Origin: an uncultured Mediterraneibacter sp.
GTDB taxonomy: Bacteria; Bacillota; Clostridia; Lachnospirales; Lachnospiraceae
Length of the DNA stretch: 52,142 bases
Direction: 5' to 3'
NCBI GenBank assembly: GCA_944384505.1
Contig: CALWTQ010000019.1
Coordinates: 1-52,142, forward strand
This document shows, piece after piece, positions 15,196-23,517 of the stretch. The notes beneath the pieces were generated by a model. The model worked only from the letters and a program-made list of their open reading frames with translations, did no database searches and was not told the DNA's origin. Position numbers and translations under genes: made by a program. Each line of letters begins with the position of its first letter. The stretch's first letter is position 1.

Positions 15196-15462
15196 ATGGA
15201 CCGATATGAAGAATTAATCCGCACATTAAAAGAGGAATGTGCTGCCCTGGAACAAAGATGCAAGGCCCAGGACGAGATGCTGCAGATCCAAGAAAAACAA
15301 ATCCAGGTACAGGAGGACTTGATCCAGGATTTAAAGAAAGATAACCGAGAACTTCTGAAAAAAGGAAAAGAAATGGCCAGAGAGTGTGATCTGTTGGAAA
15401 AGATCTGTAAAGAACAGGAAGAGATTCTGAATATGATCTTTGGAGACACGAAAAAGAGATGA
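15196..15462 (+). CDS. Small coiled-coil protein of the IS66 element
   Basis: An 88-residue, highly charged protein consisting almost wholly of one coiled coil (heptad-like LIRTLKEECAALEQRCKAQD, then repeated Q-rich and K-rich helix). It has no recognisable catalytic residues and is not the IS66 TnpB protein. Similar short frames occur upstream of the transposase in some IS66-type elements of Clostridia, where their role is unknown; it may help transposase assembly. It begins 17 bases before the transposase frame's own start. Confidence 0.6.
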   Translation: MDRYEELIRTLKEECAALEQRCKAQDEMLQIQEKQIQVQEDLIQDLKKDNRELLKKGKEMARECDLLEKICKEQEEILNMIFGDTKKR

Positions 15463-15478
15463 TAGAACAGGGGTTTTT

Positions 15479-16018
15479 ATGAAGATCAGTTTTGAGTATG
15501 CCACACAGCTTCAGTATGAAAACAAAGCGCTCCGGGAGCGAATCCGGCTGCTGGAATCCGGCGAAACACTGCTCTGTCTGCGGAAAGAATACGAGCGCCT
15601 GTTGGAAGAGAAAGAACGGGAAATTCGCCAGCTGAAAGCCAAACTGGAAGAAGCCATCCGCCAGTCTGTCCGAAACAGGGAAAACTGGTTCCAGGTCTAT
15701 GAAGACATGGAAAAAGAAGCAAAGAAAACGATTCGAAGAAAAGAAGCAGAGATCCGGATACTGCGGAAGCTGCTCCGGGAAACAATCGACTCCCGGGATC
15801 AGTGGAAAGAAAAGTACCTGGAACAGCTCCATCTGAGATATAACGCAGAAACAGCTCTGGAGGAAGAAAAGGGAAAGAACCTGAAAATGAGAGCTCAACT
15901 GAACCGCGATTATGAGAATTCATCCATTCCATCTTCCAAAACAATCCGTCATAAAAAGATTACGAACAGCCGGGAAAAGAGCGGAAAGAAGCTAAAAAGA
16001 CAAAAAGAACGATCATGA
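15479..16018 (+). pseudogene. IS66 transposase, N-terminal fragment
   Basis: A 179-residue frame beginning at ATG 15479. It is a long coiled coil (about 1-135) ending in NRDYENSSIPSSKTIRHKKI followed by NSREKSGKK. In complete IS66 transposases the NSS-x-PSS block leads into a GGQPGH-type linker and zinc-finger region before the catalytic core. Here the next residues, LKRQKERS, are in a shifted frame and stop at 16018. The bases just before the stop, read in the other frame, encode AKKTKRTIMKQLV, which continues directly into the catalytic frame. This points to an internal deletion with frameshift near 15985-15995. Confidence 0.65.
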
Positions 16019-17049
16019 AACAGCTGGTCAACATCCGTCTTATCCTTGATGTCCGGGAATACCATGCGGACGTATACCGTAATTCCAAAACCGGAGAACT
16101 GGCACATGCTGAATTCCCGGCAGGAGTGGTCAATGATGTGAATTATGGAGGGAGTATCCGGGCATTTCTTTTTCTGCTGAATAACGAATGCTGTACGTCC
16201 ATCGATAAGAGCAGGAAATTTCTGCGCGATCTGACCGGTGGAAAACTGAATATTTCAAAGGGGATGGTCAGCAGCCTGTGCCGGGAGTTTGCTGCAAAAA
16301 CAGAACCGGAGAGGAAGAAGCTTTTTGCAGAAATGCTTCTATCTCCTGTCATGCATACAGACTGCACAAACGCAAGAATAAACGGAAAATCTTCGTATGT
16401 GTTTGTATGTGCCACTCCGGACGGAAAAGCATTCTATTTTGCCCGCAGCAAAAAAGGCCATGAAGGTGTAAAGGGTACAATCACTGAGGACTATCAGGGA
16501 ATCCTGATCCATGATCATGAAAGCACATTTTATCATTATGGGACAGGACACCAGGAATGCCTTGCCCATGTTCTGAGATACCTCAAAGACAGTATCCAGA
16601 ATGAACCGGATCGGACATGGAATCGTGAAATGCGTTCCCTGATCCAGGAGATGATCCATTATCGGAATGGACTTTCTCCAGAAGAAGAACCGGATGCCGA
16701 AAAAACAGCCGGATTCGAAGAACGCTACAGGGCAATCCTGCGAAAGGCGGATGAGGAATATAAGGATGTTCCTCCAAGTGAGTATTATAAAGACGGGTAC
16801 AATCTGTATCGGCGAATGGAGAAATATATGGAGAATCATCTGTTGTTTCTCCACGATCACAGAGCCCCAGCTACGAACAATGAAGCCGAACGGCTTCTGC
16901 GGAGCTACAAAAGGAAACAACAGCAGGCTGTGACATTTCGGAGTCAGGAAAGTATCGATTCCCTCTGTAAATGCATGAGCATGCTTGTTGTGATGCGCCA
17001 GGAAGAGGAACAGAATCTATTTGAAAGAATTTCGCAGATTTTTGGATAA
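16015..17049 (+). CDS. IS66 transposase, catalytic fragment
   Basis: A 344-residue frame corresponding to the DDE core (DDE_Tnp_IS66) and the C-terminal IS66 domain. The catalytic acids are visible in MHTDCTNARI (first Asp), ILIHDHESTF (second Asp) and TNNEAERLLRSYKRKQQQAV (Glu). Its ATG overlaps the stop of the upstream fragment by four bases, so it could be translated by coupling. Because the DNA-binding linker is missing from both pieces, activity is doubtful. Some annotations would call this a complete short transposase. Confidence 0.7.
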   Translation: MKQLVNIRLILDVREYHADVYRNSKTGELAHAEFPAGVVNDVNYGGSIRAFLFLLNNECCTSIDKSRKFLRDLTGGKLNISKGMVSSLCREFAAKTEPERKKLFAEMLLSPVMHTDCTNARINGKSSYVFVCATPDGKAFYFARSKKGHEGVKGTITEDYQGILIHDHESTFYHYGTGHQECLAHVLRYLKDSIQNEPDRTWNREMRSLIQEMIHYRNGLSPEEEPDAEKTAGFEERYRAILRKADEEYKDVPPSEYYKDGYNLYRRMEKYMENHLLFLHDHRAPATNNEAERLLRSYKRKQQQAVTFRSQESIDSLCKCMSMLVVMRQEEEQNLFERISQIFG

Positions 17050-17050
17050 A

Positions 17051-17098
17051 GAAAACCGATCGTTCCGACTAAGAATAGTTTAGACGATCGGTTCTTTT
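17051..17098 (+). terminator. Terminator of the IS66 transposase
   Basis: ACCGATCGT (17055-17063) pairs with ACGATCGGT (17084-17092), followed by TCTTTTATTT. The loop is 20 bases. It lies two bases after the transposase stop and inside the right inverted repeat. Confidence 0.8.
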
Positions 17099-17170
17099 AT
17101 TTCAAGTTGCTGTGTGAACAGTAACGGTAAAGCTTTACGGATAAATCTTTTCGTTTTGTTTTTCTGGTAT

Positions 17171-17251
17171 GTACATCCGAAATATGCTAATATTTAAAAG
17201 GGGCAAATATCCGACAGATAACTGAGATATGTATTCAGATTTCGGATGTAC
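17171..17251 (+). promoter_or_regulatory. 13-bp inverted repeat upstream of the AraC regulator
   Basis: GTACATCCGAAAT at 17171-17183 is repeated in perfect inverted form at 17239-17251, with 55 bases between. The second arm ends 24 bases before the ATG of the AraC gene. The placement suggests an autoregulatory operator pair, possibly acting by looping. No convincing -35/-10 was assigned. Confidence 0.5.
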
Positions 17252-17275
17252 TTCTAACAGAAAAGAGGTAGGCTT

Positions 17276-18088
17276 ATGAGTTACAAAGATGAGTGGCTTC
17301 TTTTAGAGGCGAGTGATGATATTGACGAAATCGAACATCGGGAACCGACAGAAGAATTTGTATTTTACAGAGCAGTGGCAAGCGGGGATATTGACAAAGT
17401 AAGATTAAATTGTGAGGAGGGGCGGTTTGTAGAAGAAGAGGGTGTAGGAGTCCTTTCCAGAGATCCGGTTACAAACCTGAAATACCATTTTGTAATTACT
17501 ACTGCGATGATCACACGGCTGTGCAGGCAGAACGGGATGGAGCTGGAACAGGCATTCCGGCTGAGTGACTTCTATATCCAGAAGCTGGATGACCTTCACA
17601 CTGAAAAGGAAGTACGGGAACTGCATGACGTAATGGTCATGGATTATACAGAAAAAATGCGAAAATATTATCGTAGTGATACGAATTCAAAACATATTAA
17701 TGAATGTAAAGAATACATTTATTCACATATAAAAGAACGGATCACGATCGAGGATTTGGCAGATGTACTTGGAGTATCACCGAGTTATCTTTCCCGCCTG
17801 TTTAAGAAAGAAACAGGCGTATCCGTAAGTGCATACATACGGGCACAGAAGATTGATATGGCGAAAAATCTGCTTCGGTTCAGCGACTATTCCATGATAG
17901 ATATCGCCAACAGACTTTCTTTTTCTTCACAGAGCCATTTTATACAGCAATTTCGGGATGTGGTTGGAATGACTCCGAAGAAATACCGTGACAAGTACTA
18001 TATGGTTCAGTGGAATATTGAACCATCTGCTAAAAATTCGAAGGATACAAAAGCAGGCGGTTCGAAGAAAAACGTTCCAGAAAAATAA
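17276..18088 (+). CDS. AraC-family transcriptional regulator of the beta-glucan locus
   Basis: A 270-residue regulator. The C-terminal AraC double helix-turn-helix (about 145-245) is complete: ITIEDLADVLGVSPSYLSRL then FKKETGVSVSAYIRAQKI and the second helix-turn-helix DIANRLSFSSQSHFIQQFRD, ending GMTPKKYRDKY. The N-terminal domain (about 1-135) is not a cupin of the classical AraC sort; it resembles the YSIRK/RcsB-unrelated helical sensor domain found in many Firmicutes sugar regulators. It sits beside two GH94 genes and a sugar ABC system, so it most likely activates them in response to an oligosaccharide. The operator candidates are the inverted repeats at 17171-17251 and 23354-23413. Confidence 0.85.
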   Translation: MSYKDEWLLLEASDDIDEIEHREPTEEFVFYRAVASGDIDKVRLNCEEGRFVEEEGVGVLSRDPVTNLKYHFVITTAMITRLCRQNGMELEQAFRLSDFYIQKLDDLHTEKEVRELHDVMVMDYTEKMRKYYRSDTNSKHINECKEYIYSHIKERITIEDLADVLGVSPSYLSRLFKKETGVSVSAYIRAQKIDMAKNLLRFSDYSMIDIANRLSFSSQSHFIQQFRDVVGMTPKKYRDKYYMVQWNIEPSAKNSKDTKAGGSKKNVPEK

Positions 18089-18090
18089 AA

Positions 18091-18125
18091 GGGATACAGT
18101 TCAGATCATGTTTGGACTGTATCCC
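18091..18125. terminator. Terminator between the convergent AraC and GH94 genes
   Basis: GGGATACAGT (18091-18100) pairs with ACTGTATCCC (18116-18125) around a 15-base loop. On the minus strand it is followed by TTTTATTTTT, making it a good terminator for the GH94 operon; on the plus strand the T-run is weak (GTGTTTATT). Confidence 0.8.
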
Positions 18126-18132
18126 GTGTTTA

Positions 18133-20544
18133 TTACATTGTCAGGAGAATTTCATTATTTTCTGTGAGCAGCTCTTCAGGTATGTAATTATCAGATAGTT
18201 CTCTCCCGTTCAGAGTCATACTCCTGCAGCCGGATTCACGGCGATCCGGATTTTCAACCCGGATGTGGAGATGTTTCCCGCGGAAATCTTTATCCATCTC
18301 AAAGGAATCCCAGCTTTCGGGTACTGCCGGCGCGATCCGGATTCCGTCCAGATCCGGCCGGAGCCCGAGGATTCCTTCCACGCATCCGACCATCACGGTG
18401 GAAGCGGTTCCTGTCAGCCAGTGCACGTGAGAGCGGCCGAAATGACTGCTGGCCGGTCCTTCTGTAAACTGCCCGTAGCAGTAGGGCTCAAGATGGCGGA
18501 TCTCTGCCCGGTCATTCTGTGCTGCCGGCGCATTCTCCGTAAAATATTCGAATGCACGGTTTCCATGACCTCTGAGAGCCTCTGCGAGGATCAGCCAGCC
18601 CTGAGACTGGGAAAAAATACCGGCGTTTTCTTTTGTTCCCTGATTGTAGATCACGGCAAGCGCACCGTCGAATGCGTGCGCATGGTAAGGCGGATCCATC
18701 AGGACGGCGCCGTATGCGGTGTTGAGTCTCTGATACACATTTTCCAGAGCGGTATCTGCCTGCTCTTTGGATGCAAGACCGCTGATGACGGCCCAACTCT
18801 GCGGATTCAGCCACATATTTGCCTCCGGATCCGCTGCTGCGCCGATACGCTCGCCCTTCTCGGTATAGCCGCGAATGAAACGGTCGTTATCCCAGCACAG
18901 CTTCTGGATCTTCTGTCCGATTTCTTCCTGTTTTTCCTCGAGATAGCGGATGTATTCGCTGTCTTGTTTATAGACGGCAAATTTTTTTAATATAGTCATT
19001 GCATAATAGAACTGCAGTGCGACAAAGGAGGATTCTCCTTCTGCTCCGAGGCGGAGGCAGTCATTCCAGTCCGCATATAATCCGGCAGGCATACCGTGGG
19101 GGCCCAGATGGTCAAATGAAAACTGTACGGCGCGTTTCAGATGGTCATAAACGCTTCCCTCGCCTTTGTTGGCAAATGGGATGACTTCATCGAGAAATGC
19201 GGTATTTCCGGTTTCCGTAATGTATTTGTAAACTGTCGGGAACAGCCAGAGGGCGTCATCCGCGCGGTAGGCGGGATGGCCTGTCTCCCGGACATAGGAG
19301 GCGTCATCCGGTGTATCTTCGTGCCCCGGATTGTGGGTGAATTTTACAAGGGGAAGACCGCCGCCGTTATCTACCTGTGCCGAGAGCATGAAGCGGATCT
19401 TCTCACATGCCATTTCAGGGGCGAGATGGATGATTCCCTGAATATCCTGTACGGTATCCCGGTAGCCGTAGCCGTTTCGCAGTCCGCAGTAAATGAAGGA
19501 TGCCGCTCTTGACCAGACAAATGTGATGAAGCAGTTGTAGGCATTCCATGTGTTGATCATAGTATTGAAGGCAGGATCCGGAGTACTGATCTTCAGATGA
19601 TCCAGCTTTGCATACCAGTCCGCTTTCAGCGCATCGATTTCCTGTCTGACCTGTCCGGCCGGATCGGCGTAGGAACTTATAATGGCTTCCGCTTCCGCAG
19701 AGGGCTTCATACCGAGAAGGAAGAGCACGGTTCCGGACTCGCCGGGAGCCAGCGTGACCGTACAGGAGAGAGCGCCGCAGGAGTTCTCATTGTAGCTGGT
19801 CACATTTCCAAGATCAGCGGAGATTACGCCCTGCGGATTGCCGTATCCGTGGTATTTCCCGAGAAAAGCATCCTTATCTCCGCAGTAGGAGGAGACTTCT
19901 GCACCCGCAAGACCGAAGAAGCGCTCGGTTACCTTTTTATCGTCTACTTCTTCATCCTCTCTCAGTGCATCGAGGTTGCCGTGGATCTGCTGGATGATCC
20001 GGTTCTTCTCAAATAATGTGCGGGTGATGAACAGGGAATACTGGAGATTTACCTGATCCTGTTCATAATTGCTGTGGCTTGTGAACTCTGCGTATCCTGT
20101 AAGAGTAAGCTCGCGCACGCGGTCCGATTCGTTGGTCACGGAAAGCGCCCATACCTCATAGGATTTTCCAAGAGGAACATAGTAGTTCGCTTCAGAGTGT
20201 ATACCGCTGTAGTCTGCGACCATTCTTGTATAGCCCATACCATGGCAGCATCTGCTTTGATACTGTTCCGTATCCTTTCCCACCGGCTGCCATGAGGCGG
20301 ACCAGTAATCGCCGGATGCATTGTCCCGGATATAAATATAGCGCCCCGGCTGGTCAAAATGGTTGAAGATGTATCGTAGGATACGTCCGTTTGCACCTGA
20401 TCTGGCAAAACTGTATCCGCCTGCATTGTTTGAGATGATCGCTCCGTACTCCGGTGATCCCAGATAATTTACCCAGGGGGAGGGAGTGTCCGGACGGTCA
20501 ATCACATATTCCCGTTCTTTATCGTCAAAATATCCATATTTCAT
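18133..20544 (-). CDS. GH94 glycoside phosphorylase, cellobiose/chitobiose-phosphorylase type
   Basis: An 803-residue cytoplasmic protein covering the full GH94 architecture: N-terminal beta-sandwich (MKYGYFDDKEREYVIDRPDT, about 1-270), linker helices, then an (alpha/alpha)6 barrel with the catalytic general acid in YADWNDCLRLG and the conserved GYRDTVQDIQG segment. GH94 enzymes split beta-linked disaccharides or oligosaccharides with inorganic phosphate, giving glucose 1-phosphate (or GlcNAc 1-phosphate). Length and the N-terminus resemble both cellobiose and chitobiose phosphorylases, so the natural substrate is open; the context suggests a beta-glucan oligosaccharide. It is the second gene of a minus-strand operon, 28 bases after the larger GH94 gene. 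Confidence 0.8.
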   Translation of the reverse strand: MKYGYFDDKEREYVIDRPDTPSPWVNYLGSPEYGAIISNNAGGYSFARSGANGRILRYIFNHFDQPGRYIYIRDNASGDYWSASWQPVGKDTEQYQSRCCHGMGYTRMVADYSGIHSEANYYVPLGKSYEVWALSVTNESDRVRELTLTGYAEFTSHSNYEQDQVNLQYSLFITRTLFEKNRIIQQIHGNLDALREDEEVDDKKVTERFFGLAGAEVSSYCGDKDAFLGKYHGYGNPQGVISADLGNVTSYNENSCGALSCTVTLAPGESGTVLFLLGMKPSAEAEAIISSYADPAGQVRQEIDALKADWYAKLDHLKISTPDPAFNTMINTWNAYNCFITFVWSRAASFIYCGLRNGYGYRDTVQDIQGIIHLAPEMACEKIRFMLSAQVDNGGGLPLVKFTHNPGHEDTPDDASYVRETGHPAYRADDALWLFPTVYKYITETGNTAFLDEVIPFANKGEGSVYDHLKRAVQFSFDHLGPHGMPAGLYADWNDCLRLGAEGESSFVALQFYYAMTILKKFAVYKQDSEYIRYLEEKQEEIGQKIQKLCWDNDRFIRGYTEKGERIGAAADPEANMWLNPQSWAVISGLASKEQADTALENVYQRLNTAYGAVLMDPPYHAHAFDGALAVIYNQGTKENAGIFSQSQGWLILAEALRGHGNRAFEYFTENAPAAQNDRAEIRHLEPYCYGQFTEGPASSHFGRSHVHWLTGTASTVMVGCVEGILGLRPDLDGIRIAPAVPESWDSFEMDKDFRGKHLHIRVENPDRRESGCRSMTLNGRELSDNYIPEELLTENNEILLTM

Positions 20545-20572
20545 AAGTTTCTTCCTATCCTTTCAGTTGGTT

Positions 20573-23272
20573 TTAAATGAGTTTTACAATTACGCGGTGA
20601 CAATCATCCGAAAGCGTATCCAGTATTCTGCGTGTGATAATAACGTGTCCGAGGGCGTCTGTCGGAAGTTGCTGTCCTTCGCAGACAGCCGAGAATACCG
20701 TGTATGTTCCGCTGTCTTTCCGGTTCGGATTTTCGTAGATGATCTCAAGTTCCTTCCCGGCGAAAACAAGGCTGACAGACGCTTTCCCCTGCTCGTCGAA
20801 CTGCTCGGCCATAAGCTGGGGGACAAGGATGAGATCGCCTGCCTGTCCCCGGACGCCGAAGACCTGGGTGATCATGGTCATCATGAACCAGCTTGCGGCT
20901 CCTGTCAGATAGTGGTACATTCCGCGGCCGTCGGAGCGGAAATATTCCGGTATACCAGGATAGATGCGGCTGGTGTCAAAATCCAGAGCGGTATCTGCCA
21001 GTGTTTTCAGTGCTTTCCACCCTTCCTTCGCAAAACCGCGGCGGTACAGTGCATTGGCATACATCACTGTCATATGTGAGAATACGGCTCCATTTTCTTT
21101 TTCACCGTATGCAAAGCCGAACATACGCCCCATGTCGAATTTGAGTTCATGGAAATCCGTGTTCAGCCTGTAACCGCCGATTTCTTTTCGGTAGAGATAG
21201 TGGTCTGCGCTGTTTACGATTCTGCGTATCTGCTGTTCGGAAGCGACGTTTCCCATAATGGAGAAGACCTGTCCTGTAAGCATCATGCGAACTTCATTAG
21301 GGAAAAATCCTTCCACTGCACGGCCATGATCATCGTAATAGCTGTTAAACCACCCTTCATCCGTTCCTCCGTCGATCCATTCGTGATTCTGGAGATGTCC
21401 CGTGAGCCAGTCGGCCTTGCGCTCCAGATTTTCCGCCAGCTCGGACAGGCGGACGGCAATGCGTCTGCCGCTGATCCGGTGCCGGCAGCGTTGGGTATAA
21501 CTTGCGAGTAATTTCTTTTTTGCCTCTATGTTCTCAAATAATCCGATATCGTCATTCAGCAGGATCTGCAGTTCTTCAATCAGTTCTGCTTCGGCTCCGG
21601 GAGAGCGGCTTTCAAGAAGCCGGATCATTGAGGCGAGCTCACGGAGATTTCCTGCATAGGCGCAGGTAAAAGCGACGCTTTCCCCGTGTTCGGGAGCCAT
21701 ATCCAGAGCATCGTTCCAGTCAGCTCCCCGCAGGCGGTAAATGTTATGATCACCGACCTCGTAAAAGGCAGTCAGCTGCTGGATCAGAAGATGTTCTAAT
21801 ATGGTCCCGGTATAAATATCATTGCCCTCTGTGCGAAGCAGGCTGCCCTGTCCGGCGTCCCACAGGGCATCGATCTGTGTTCCTCTGTCTGCCTGGGCAT
21901 CCTTAAAATAAGAAGCCTGCCTGTTCATAATATCGATATCCCCGGTCTGGTCAATATAGAGTTTTGTAGTCATCTGAGGCCAGAGGGCATGATCCATCCA
22001 CACCCGTGCGATCCCGTTGCGGTCTGCTATAAAATTACCGTCCCCGTCGCCGATGATCGTTGCATTTGTCCCGTCGATCCGCACTCCACCAAAGTTTTTC
22101 TCGATCATCAGTCCTACTCCGCCGGGGTCCATGAGAAGGAGAGAAAGGCAGTCTTGCCAGAGATCCCGCCATCCCCGTCCGCCTCTTCCATAATCATGGT
22201 GGGGCAGGAAGGAGCATCCGAACAGACGCCGGAGGAACGGCTGGAAACAGATCCATTTCATCAGCCGGTCAAAATCGGCGTCTCCGGTATGAAATCCCGT
22301 GTTGACTTTCTCTTTCCACCATGATTTCGTTGCTTCAAGGGCATTCCGGACCTTATCCGGAGTATTGTATTTTCCCAAAATACGGTTAATGTCCTCTTCG
22401 CTGTCTTCCACTCCGAGGAGCAGAATATATTCTGCCTCTTCACCGGGGGCAAGCCGGATCTTGGGAAAACGGAAAGCGCCCATCGCTTCTTTGCCAGCGG
22501 CTGTGGATCCTGCCGGGATACCGGGGCAGTTTTCATGGACGGCGCGTGGGTGTGTGTAGGTGCCTCCTTCTCCCAGAAAGTCCTCTACAGTGGGATAGAA
22601 ACTTTCCGGAGCCTGGCCGTTGCCGCTGTATCCGCATACATAATAGATTTTTGTATTGGGACGATGTCCCCGCTCGTCAAAAGACATTGTCGGCCGGACG
22701 AAGACTCCGTTGGAATCTGTCCGGATGCGGTGGAGCATGGAAGTTACATTTCTGTGATCCCTTATATTATCAGCGCTCCGACCGTAGATCGGAATTGCGG
22801 CGTAAGGGATCAGCTCCTTTGTACTGTCTGACTGGTTACGGACAGTAATGTGCATGATTTCTACATTATCATTTACAGGAATAAAGGAAGTGATCCGTGT
22901 CTCAAGGGAAAGGGCGGAAGAGATCCTTTCCAGTGTATGCCACATGAATCCTGCGGTGATTTTGCTTTGATCCTGAAGGTCTGTAAATTTTACCGCTTCC
23001 TGCTCCGCAGACGCGCCTGACGCGGAGAAAACCCCTTCTTTTTCACATACAAGCCAGAAATTTCTGACAGAACGGTTATTATGAAGATTTTCCGCACTGA
23101 CAGGTTCCAATAAGAAGGTTTCCTGATTCGTCTTGGAATCACCGCCCAGGTTCGGCGTAAGAGAACTTTTCAACCCTGTTTCTGACGCCAGCGGAAAATA
23201 AAGATAACTTGTATTTTCCGGTTGCTCTATGGAAAAACTGCCGTACTCATCAACAAACTGCAGATGTTTCAT
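20573..23272 (-). CDS. GH94 glycoside phosphorylase, large form (laminaribiose-phosphorylase-like)
   Basis: An 899-residue GH94-type protein distinct from its 803-residue neighbour. It has an N-terminal sandwich (about 1-290), WWKEKVNTGFHTGDADFDRL leading into the barrel, the GRGGRGWRDLWQDCLSLLLM helix and the catalytic-acid region RLRGADWNDALDMAPEHGES. The roughly 900-residue length and these segments fit the GH94 branch that includes laminaribiose phosphorylase (EC 2.4.1.31), which phosphorolyses beta-1,3-linked glucose dimers; this substrate is inferred, helped by the GH16 gene nearby. No signal peptide, so cytoplasmic. It is the first gene of the minus-strand operon, with AAAGGAG before the ATG, and diverges from the ABC transporter genes. 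Confidence 0.75.
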   Translation of the reverse strand: MKHLQFVDEYGSFSIEQPENTSYLYFPLASETGLKSSLTPNLGGDSKTNQETFLLEPVSAENLHNNRSVRNFWLVCEKEGVFSASGASAEQEAVKFTDLQDQSKITAGFMWHTLERISSALSLETRITSFIPVNDNVEIMHITVRNQSDSTKELIPYAAIPIYGRSADNIRDHRNVTSMLHRIRTDSNGVFVRPTMSFDERGHRPNTKIYYVCGYSGNGQAPESFYPTVEDFLGEGGTYTHPRAVHENCPGIPAGSTAAGKEAMGAFRFPKIRLAPGEEAEYILLLGVEDSEEDINRILGKYNTPDKVRNALEATKSWWKEKVNTGFHTGDADFDRLMKWICFQPFLRRLFGCSFLPHHDYGRGGRGWRDLWQDCLSLLLMDPGGVGLMIEKNFGGVRIDGTNATIIGDGDGNFIADRNGIARVWMDHALWPQMTTKLYIDQTGDIDIMNRQASYFKDAQADRGTQIDALWDAGQGSLLRTEGNDIYTGTILEHLLIQQLTAFYEVGDHNIYRLRGADWNDALDMAPEHGESVAFTCAYAGNLRELASMIRLLESRSPGAEAELIEELQILLNDDIGLFENIEAKKKLLASYTQRCRHRISGRRIAVRLSELAENLERKADWLTGHLQNHEWIDGGTDEGWFNSYYDDHGRAVEGFFPNEVRMMLTGQVFSIMGNVASEQQIRRIVNSADHYLYRKEIGGYRLNTDFHELKFDMGRMFGFAYGEKENGAVFSHMTVMYANALYRRGFAKEGWKALKTLADTALDFDTSRIYPGIPEYFRSDGRGMYHYLTGAASWFMMTMITQVFGVRGQAGDLILVPQLMAEQFDEQGKASVSLVFAGKELEIIYENPNRKDSGTYTVFSAVCEGQQLPTDALGHVIITRRILDTLSDDCHRVIVKLI

Positions 23273-23307
23273 TTTGCGTCTCCTTTCATGATTCAGTATT
23301 TATGGAA

Positions 23308-23458
23308 ATTATATAAGAATCCTTGTGTGGCAAAAATCAGAAAAAGGGGGGAAAATATCAGAATCATGACATAAAATCAAAATGTGCCGAAAACGGGTCA
23401 TGAATCTGATATTTTTTTGAAATTTATAATATATTGAGCAGCCGGATTGAGCTATAAT
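23308..23458. promoter_or_regulatory. Symmetric divergent control region with a 17-bp inverted repeat
   Basis: Perfect TATAAT -10 boxes face outward at 23308-23313 (minus strand, for the GH94 operon) and 23453-23458 (plus strand, for the transporter operon). Each has a poor -35 at 17-bp spacing (23331-23336 and 23430-23435). Between them lies an inverted repeat, AATATCAGAATCATGAC at 23354-23370 and GTCATGAATCTGATATT at 23397-23413, matching 16 of 17. The arms lie 17 and 16 bases from the two -35 boxes. This is the layout expected for one activator, probably the AraC protein at 17276, controlling both directions. Confidence 0.7.
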
Positions 23459-23517
23459 TTCATCATCGTAAGCAGGGCGGAAGCCTTGTGGATAATATAA
23501 GACAGGAGGAATGAACA

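Larger units (their letters stand above)
14873..17125 (+). mobile_element. IS66-family insertion sequence, probably degenerate
   Basis: The ends are a perfect 14-bp inverted repeat, GTTACTGTTCACAC at 14873-14886 and its complement at 17112-17125. Inside are three plus-strand frames: a small coiled-coil protein, the N-terminal third of an IS66 transposase, and the catalytic part of the same protein. No TnpB gene is present. The 8 bases flanking the two ends (CTACGAAG and GGTAAAGC) do not match, so no target duplication is seen; the element is old, has recombined, or its true tips are a few bases off. Internal terminator-like hairpins lie near each end. Confidence 0.75.

Noticed and set aside
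15196-15462. The small IS66 protein as TnpB
   Set aside because: TnpB proteins of IS66 are about 115 residues with a G-x-TDMRKG-type motif; this one is a plain coiled coil.
16339-16920. Minus-strand frame opposite the IS66 transposase
   Set aside because: It is a shadow of the DDE core; its phenylalanine- and cysteine-rich translation has no domain.
18265-18990. Long plus-strand frames opposite the GH94 genes (18265-18990, 20486-21079 and others)
   Set aside because: They are antisense shadows of two clear GH94 genes, have no ribosome-binding sites and no recognisable protein features.
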